Shown one piece after another: positions 59,600 to 64,000 of a stretch of 64,000 bases of DNA. Under the pieces are notes generated by a model. The model had not been told where the DNA came from and searched no databases. It saw only the letters and a program-made list of their open reading frames with translations. Position numbers and translations under genes: made by a program. Every line of letters begins with the position of its first letter. Positions within the stretch are counted from its first letter, which is position 1. Origin of the DNA: JBKCUI01 sp052161605 (GTDB lineage: Bacteria; Planctomycetota; Planctomycetia; Pirellulales; Pirellulaceae); the NCBI GenBank assembly GCA_052161605.1, contig CP197409.1; one strand, given 5' to 3'.

Positions 59600-60601
59600 A
59601 TGGCACTAGTCCCACTAAGAAAAGTTTTGGATCACGCAGCAGAGCACGGCTACGGAGTCGCTGCATTCAATGTGAACAACATGGAGCAGATCCAATCGAT
59701 CATGGAAGCGGCCAAGGAGACGAACTCTCCCGTGATCATCCAAGCCTCGCGAGGGGCTCGATCCTATTCTCAAGACGCGTACCTTCGACATTTAATGCTC
59801 GCCGCCGTCGAGCTTTATCCAAATATCCCAATCGTTATGCACCAAGATCACGGGAATTCGCCTGCGACTTGCTTGTCCGCGATCGAAAACGGATTTACCT
59901 CGGTCATGATGGACGGCTCGTTGATGGAAGACGGCAAAACCCCCGCTTCCTTTGAATACAACGTGGCTGTCACCAAAGAGGTCGTCAAGCTGGCTCACGC
60001 ACGCAACGTATCAGTGGAGGGTGAGCTCGGATGTTTGGGATCGCTCGAGTCTGGCATGGGTGAGGCTGAAGACGGCCACGGTGCAGAAGGTGCTTTGAGC
60101 CACGATCAGCTTTTGACCGATCCCGATGAAGCCGCACGGTTTGTCGAAGAAACCAACTGCGACGCCTTGGCCGTAGCGATCGGAACCAGCCACGGGGCTT
60201 ACAAATTCACTCGCAAGCCGGACGGCGAGGTTTTGGCCATGTCTCGGATTGAGGAAATTCACCGAAAACTCCCCAATACTCACCTGGTTATGCACGGCTC
60301 CAGCAGTGTGCCGCAAGAGTTGCAGGACATCATTAATAAGTACGGTGGCCAGATTAAGCAGACGTGGGGTGTTCCTGTCGAGGAAATCCAGCGAGGAATT
60401 AAGAGCGGCGTTCGCAAAATCAATGTCGATACCGACTGCCGTCTTGCCATTACAGGGGCGATTCGCAAGGTTATAGTGGAATCCCCAGAAAAATTTGACC
60501 CTCGGGATTTCTTGAAACCAGCCCGCGAAGCTATGAAAAAAGTCTGCATGGACCGCATGGTTCAGTTCGGCCAAGCAGGAAATGCAGACAAAATCAAGTA
60601 A
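59600..60601 (+). CDS. fba: Class II fructose-bisphosphate aldolase
   Basis: 333 residues. Zinc-ligand and substrate motifs are visible: GVAAFNVNNMEQ near residue 18, MHQDHGNSPAT with the first His near 80, VEGELGCLGSLESG, GTSHGAYKF and HGSSSVPQE, and RKINVDTDCRLA near 271. It splits fructose-1,6-bisphosphate in glycolysis and reverses the reaction in gluconeogenesis. Length and motifs fit the long class II B type. Monocistronic, with the tRNA-Gly gene 232 bp downstream. Confidence 0.95.
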   Translation: MALVPLRKVLDHAAEHGYGVAAFNVNNMEQIQSIMEAAKETNSPVIIQASRGARSYSQDAYLRHLMLAAVELYPNIPIVMHQDHGNSPATCLSAIENGFTSVMMDGSLMEDGKTPASFEYNVAVTKEVVKLAHARNVSVEGELGCLGSLESGMGEAEDGHGAEGALSHDQLLTDPDEAARFVEETNCDALAVAIGTSHGAYKFTRKPDGEVLAMSRIEEIHRKLPNTHLVMHGSSSVPQELQDIINKYGGQIKQTWGVPVEEIQRGIKSGVRKINVDTDCRLAITGAIRKVIVESPEKFDPRDFLKPAREAMKKVCMDRMVQFGQAGNADKIK

Positions 60602-60833
60602 TCTCGATCGGATGCCGATGATAGGGTTCCCCGGGACGAAAACCAAGTGTTTCCCGGGGAGTCCGAATGTTGAAAGCAAAATCATCGGTTCGCACTTGCA
60701 GCCAATCTCGGGATTCCTATAATTGCGATCCCGCTCAGGCGAAAAAGACTCGTTCCAAAGGATTTTTGAGGCGAGTGGCGTAGGTTTGAACCGGGAAACA
60801 GATTTGCAGCGGGCATAATTAGACAGGTCTCAT

Positions 60834-60906
60834 GCGGGTGTAGCTCAGTTGGTAGAGCACAACGTTGCCAACGTTGTTGTCGTGGGTTCGAATCCCATCA
60901 CCCGCT
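60834..60906 (+). tRNA. tRNA-Gly (GCC anticodon)
   Basis: 73 nt. Acceptor GCGGGTG/CACCCGC, D arm GCTC/GAGC, anticodon stem CAACG/CGTTG around TTGCCAA, T arm GTGGG/CCCAT around TTCGAAT. All pair. CCA is not encoded. It is between fba and tig on the same strand. Confidence 0.95.
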
Positions 60907-60958
60907 CTTTCTGTCTTGTTATGCCTTTTTTTCTTCATCTACAGGACGATAGTTAGAA

Positions 60959-62428
60959 ATGTCAGCCGTCGAGACCCAGGACGATAGCAAGCTTCTTTTG
61001 AATGTGAAGATTGATCAGCCGTCGAGCTGCGTTCGTCACGTCGTGGTTACCATACCTCGATCGGAGATCGAACGATATTTCCGAAAGGTCTACGACGAAA
61101 TCGCTCCGCGAGCTGACTTGCCAGGCTTCCGTGCCGGCAAGATTCCTCGCAAGTTGCTGGAAAACCGGTTCCGGCAAACAGCCACCGAGCAAGTTAAGAG
61201 CAGCTTGGTCATGGATTCGCTTCAACAAGTCACAGAGGGGGGCGAGTTTTCGGCAATCTCCGAGCCTGACATGGATTACGGTGCCGTTGACATCCCAGCC
61301 ACTGGCGATTTCACCTACGAATTCAAGATTGAAGTTCGTCCAGAGTTCGAGACTCCGAATTGGAAGGGCTTGGAACTCAAGAAAACCGAATTCAAAGTAA
61401 CGGACGAAGAGGTCGACCTGCAGCTACACAGAACGCTGGAACGCATTACTCAAGGCGAAGCGGTCGATGACACAGCCAAGCCAGGGGACAGAGTCGTCGT
61501 ATCGATCGACTTCAAGCACGAAGGAAAGGTTGTAAGCTCTGTCGACGAAGTCGTAGTCACCTTGCGAAGCAAATTGAGCTTGGCGGACTGCATCATCGAG
61601 AACTTTGGCGAATTGCTAACCGGTGCCAAAGAGGGTGAAAAGCTTTCGACCAAGGTCAAGATTTTTGAAACGTCACTGAACGAAGCTTTCCGTGGTGTAG
61701 AGGTCGACGCCGAGATTTCTGTAGAAGAAGTGCGTCGGGTGAACGTCGAGGGCATGAGCAAATCGGTACTTGATACGCTGGGCTTCGACACGACCGAAGA
61801 GTTAAAAGACTTCGTGAGAGCGGAGCTTGTACGTCAGTGCGAGTACCACCAAAACCAATTGATTCGAACCCAGGTTTCCAGCCTGTTAACCGCTGGCGCC
61901 GATTGGGAGCTTCCTCAAGCTCTGGTACGCCGCCAAGCCGACCGCGAAATGCACCGTCGAGTTTTGGAACTCCGCCGAAGTGGTTTCACTGACGATCAAA
62001 TTCGCTCTGTCGTCAACAACTTACGCCGCAACATCGAAGAGACGACCAAGGTAGCTCTCCGAGAGCACTTTGTACTCGAGAAGATCGCGGAAGATCTGAC
62101 TATTGAGCCAACTGAGGCAGAATATGACAGCGAAATCGAGCTGATCGCACAGCAGAGTGATCTGTCGGCTCGCCAAGTTCGCGCTAAGCTGGAACGAAAC
62201 GGTCAGATGGATGCTCTTCGCAACCAAATCCTGGAACGTCGCGTTATCGATACGATTGTTGCCGAAGCAAAGGTAACTCCAGAGGATGGCGGTTCGATTC
62301 TTAAGGAAGAAGCGGATGAGTTTGCACTCGAGCATTTAGTCGCTCCCGTTTCGCAAATTCTTCCCGAAGCTCGATACGACGAGCAGCCAGAAGACGGCTC
62401 CGAAAACAAGTCTGTTAAGCCAACTTAA
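60959..62428 (+). CDS. tig: Trigger factor
   Basis: 489 residues, longer than the usual 430-450. The ribosome-binding N-domain has the signature PGFRAGKIPRKLLENRF near residues 54-71. The middle FKBP-like domain (about 170-265) begins GDRVVVSIDFKHEGK but the active-site aromatic loop is absent, so the isomerase site looks degenerate. The C-terminal chaperone domain is long and ends in an acidic tail. The protein binds nascent chains at the ribosome exit. It is followed by a strong terminator and aspS. Confidence 0.92.
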   Translation: MSAVETQDDSKLLLNVKIDQPSSCVRHVVVTIPRSEIERYFRKVYDEIAPRADLPGFRAGKIPRKLLENRFRQTATEQVKSSLVMDSLQQVTEGGEFSAISEPDMDYGAVDIPATGDFTYEFKIEVRPEFETPNWKGLELKKTEFKVTDEEVDLQLHRTLERITQGEAVDDTAKPGDRVVVSIDFKHEGKVVSSVDEVVVTLRSKLSLADCIIENFGELLTGAKEGEKLSTKVKIFETSLNEAFRGVEVDAEISVEEVRRVNVEGMSKSVLDTLGFDTTEELKDFVRAELVRQCEYHQNQLIRTQVSSLLTAGADWELPQALVRRQADREMHRRVLELRRSGFTDDQIRSVVNNLRRNIEETTKVALREHFVLEKIAEDLTIEPTEAEYDSEIELIAQQSDLSARQVRAKLERNGQMDALRNQILERRVIDTIVAEAKVTPEDGGSILKEEADEFALEHLVAPVSQILPEARYDEQPEDGSENKSVKPT

Positions 62429-62460
62429 TTGATAAGTTGCTGACCAAAACTATCGTAAAG

Positions 62461-62489
62461 CACCTCTTCACAAGAAGAGGTGTTTTTTT
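62461..62489 (+). terminator. Terminator between tig and aspS
   Basis: cacctctt pairs with aagaggtg (8 bp, 62461-62482) around a short loop, followed by seven T residues. It lies 33 bp after the tig stop codon. Confidence 0.92.
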
Positions 62490-62542
62490 AGGTATATCAC
62501 GGAAGCGATTCACCGCGATCAACTCGAACGGGTACTGAATTC

Positions 62543-64000
62543 ATGCACAGCTATCGAAGCCATCACTGCAACCAACTAACGATCGAAAAAGTCGGAGAAA
62601 CGGTTCGTTTGTCAGGTTGGGTATTCCGAGTTCGGGACCACGGCAAACTTGTATTTATCGATTTGCGCGACCACTATGGCGTAACTCAGATTGTAGTGGA
62701 CAAGGACAGCGACGCCTTCCATCTGGTGCAAAGCTTGAACTTGGAGTCTGTGATTCGGGTAGACGGCAAGGTTCTGGCCCGCAGTAACGACCAGATCAAT
62801 CCCAATCTGCCGACTGGTCAAATCGAGGTTCGGGCTGCTACGGTTGAGCTGCTATCGGCAGCAGCGGAACTGCCGCTTCCTATTGCTGGCACCGCTGAGT
62901 ATCCAGAGGAAATCCGCCTAAGAAATCGATTCTTAGATCTGCGACGTGAAAAGCTTCATGCCAATATCGTTCTGCGGAGCAACGTCATTGCAAGCTTGCG
63001 ACGACGAATGATCGCTCAAGGATTTACGGAGTTTCAGACCCCTATCTTGACCGCCTCTAGTCCCGAGGGAGCGAGGGATTTTCTGGTTCCCTCTCGTATA
63101 CATCCTGGCAAGTTTTACGCTCTGCCTCAAGCGCCTCAGATGTTCAAGCAACTTTTGATGGTGGCAGGCTTTGATCGATACTTCCAGATCGCTCCATGTT
63201 TCCGTGATGAGGATGCACGTGCGGACCGATCCCCGGGAGAGTTTTACCAGCTCGACTTTGAGATGAGCTTTGTGACGCAAGACGATGTTTTCGCGGCGAT
63301 CGAGCCGGTACTGCACGGAGTTTTCGAAGAGTTTTCCAACGGCAGATCGGTTACCCCGCCGCCGTTTCCCAGGATTACTTACAAGGATGCGATGCTAAAG
63401 TATGGATCCGACAAGCCAGATTTGCGGAACCCCATCGAGATTTCGGATGTCACTCACATATTCCGTGGAGGCGGGTTCGGGGTCTTTGCGTCTGCCATTG
63501 AGGAGGGGGCGGTGGTTCGTGCCATACCTGCACCGGGGGCTGGCGTCCGAGCTCGCAGTTTCTTTGATCAAACTAACGCATGGGCCAAGACGGAAGGCTT
63601 TGCAGGACTCGGGTATATCAACTTCAAAGGTGGCGAAGGCGGAGGGGGGGTTGCCAAGAATCTCGGTCCGGAACGTGTTGCCCAGTTGGTCTCCGAAATG
63701 GGGCTCGGGCCGGATGATGGAGTCTTTTTCGCGTGTGCAAAGGAAGCCACAGCGGCGAAATTGGCGGGTATGGCGAGAACTCGCGTTGGTCAAGAGCTAG
63801 ATTTGATCGAGCCCAATGCATTCAAGTTCTGCTGGATTGTCGACTTCCCTATGTTCGAGTGGGATGAGGTAGAGCAGAAGGTTATTTTCAGCCACAATCC
63901 ATTCTCCATGCCGCAAGGGGAGATGACCGCGCTGGAAACGATGAACCCACTCGACATCTTGGCTTACCAGTACGACATCGTGTGCAATGGCATTGAGCTA
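62543..64000 (+). CDS. aspS: Aspartyl-tRNA synthetase, 5' part
   Basis: Starts at ATG 62543 and is open through the right edge: 486 residues visible of about 590. N-terminal OB-fold (VRLSGWVFRVRDHGKLVFID), class II motif 2 region with FQTPILTASSPEGARDFLVP and FRDEDARADRSPGEFYQLD, and the bacterial insertion domain beginning near residue 290. It charges tRNA-Asp. Whether it is the discriminating or the Asp/Asn non-discriminating type cannot be judged from the visible part. Confidence 0.96.
   Translation, partial: MHSYRSHHCNQLTIEKVGETVRLSGWVFRVRDHGKLVFIDLRDHYGVTQIVVDKDSDAFHLVQSLNLESVIRVDGKVLARSNDQINPNLPTGQIEVRAATVELLSAAAELPLPIAGTAEYPEEIRLRNRFLDLRREKLHANIVLRSNVIASLRRRMIAQGFTEFQTPILTASSPEGARDFLVPSRIHPGKFYALPQAPQMFKQLLMVAGFDRYFQIAPCFRDEDARADRSPGEFYQLDFEMSFVTQDDVFAAIEPVLHGVFEEFSNGRSVTPPPFPRITYKDAMLKYGSDKPDLRNPIEISDVTHIFRGGGFGVFASAIEEGAVVRAIPAPGAGVRARSFFDQTNAWAKTEGFAGLGYINFKGGEGGGGVAKNLGPERVAQLVSEMGLGPDDGVFFACAKEATAAKLAGMARTRVGQELDLIEPNAFKFCWIVDFPMFEWDEVEQKVIFSHNPFSMPQGEMTALETMNPLDILAYQYDIVCNGIEL

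Overview
The window reads as the chromosome of a planctomycete, most likely of the Pirellulaceae. The reasons are a tetrahydromethanopterin-type methylene dehydrogenase (6625-7515), a DUF1571 protein (58011-58964), several lipoprotein and TPR families without close relatives elsewhere, a DUF1580-like HTH gene, and core genes scattered singly on both strands rather than in long operons. The exact genus cannot be fixed from sequence reading alone.

Left chromosomal part (1-18466): the 3' end of gcvH is followed by a lipoate-protein ligase, an FHA-domain protein, a YheT-type hydrolase, guaA, ettA, the H4MPT dehydrogenase, a two-gene envelope operon (lipoprotein plus secreted protein), a GT4 glycosyltransferase, an esterase/SMP-30 fusion, an LplT-like MFS carrier, an ATP-grasp protein and a periplasmic FKBP isomerase.

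Mobile island (18467-31164): a 12.7-kb integrative element sits in a tRNA-Met(CAU) gene. The flanks are perfect 42-bp direct repeats equal to the 3' part of the tRNA, and two overlapping tyrosine recombinases lie next to the intact tRNA. Inside are a two-winged-helix replication-initiator-like gene whose 3' end is built from four about 21-bp iteron-like repeats, a sigma factor overlapping a degenerate GNAT-like gene, a DUF1580-like HTH gene, a plasmid/phage-type LYRE motif protein, an orphan 947-residue tape-measure-like protein, several unknown genes, and seven copies of a 14-bp palindrome (GGCGCT-WW-AGCGCC) placed only behind genes and spaced 33-34 bp in its tightest clusters. No capsid, portal, large terminase, relaxase or T4SS gene is present. 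It looks like a self-replicating or satellite-like integrative element of a kind I cannot name; this is the most novel part of the window.

Right chromosomal part (31197-64000): a secreted protein, a threonine-synthase-like enzyme with a CPBP protease and a very long TPR protein in one minus-strand operon, an SDR epimerase, an AEC transporter, small lipoproteins, a TPR gene with an APC permease, two secreted hydrolases, mcsB, an A-type Fe-S carrier, a 32-residue very basic protein, a FabZ-like dehydratase, a secreted repeat protein, an FAD-Rieske oxidoreductase, a DEDDh exonuclease-BRCT protein, PduO-type cobalamin adenosyltransferase coupled to an FAD oxidoreductase, corA, DUF1571, class II aldolase, tRNA-Gly(GCC), trigger factor and the 5' part of aspS, which runs off the right edge.

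Start codons were moved inside the longest frame where a Shine-Dalgarno, a signal peptide or an overlap made that the better choice; each case is stated. All functional calls are by eye from motifs and remembered families, with no database search.
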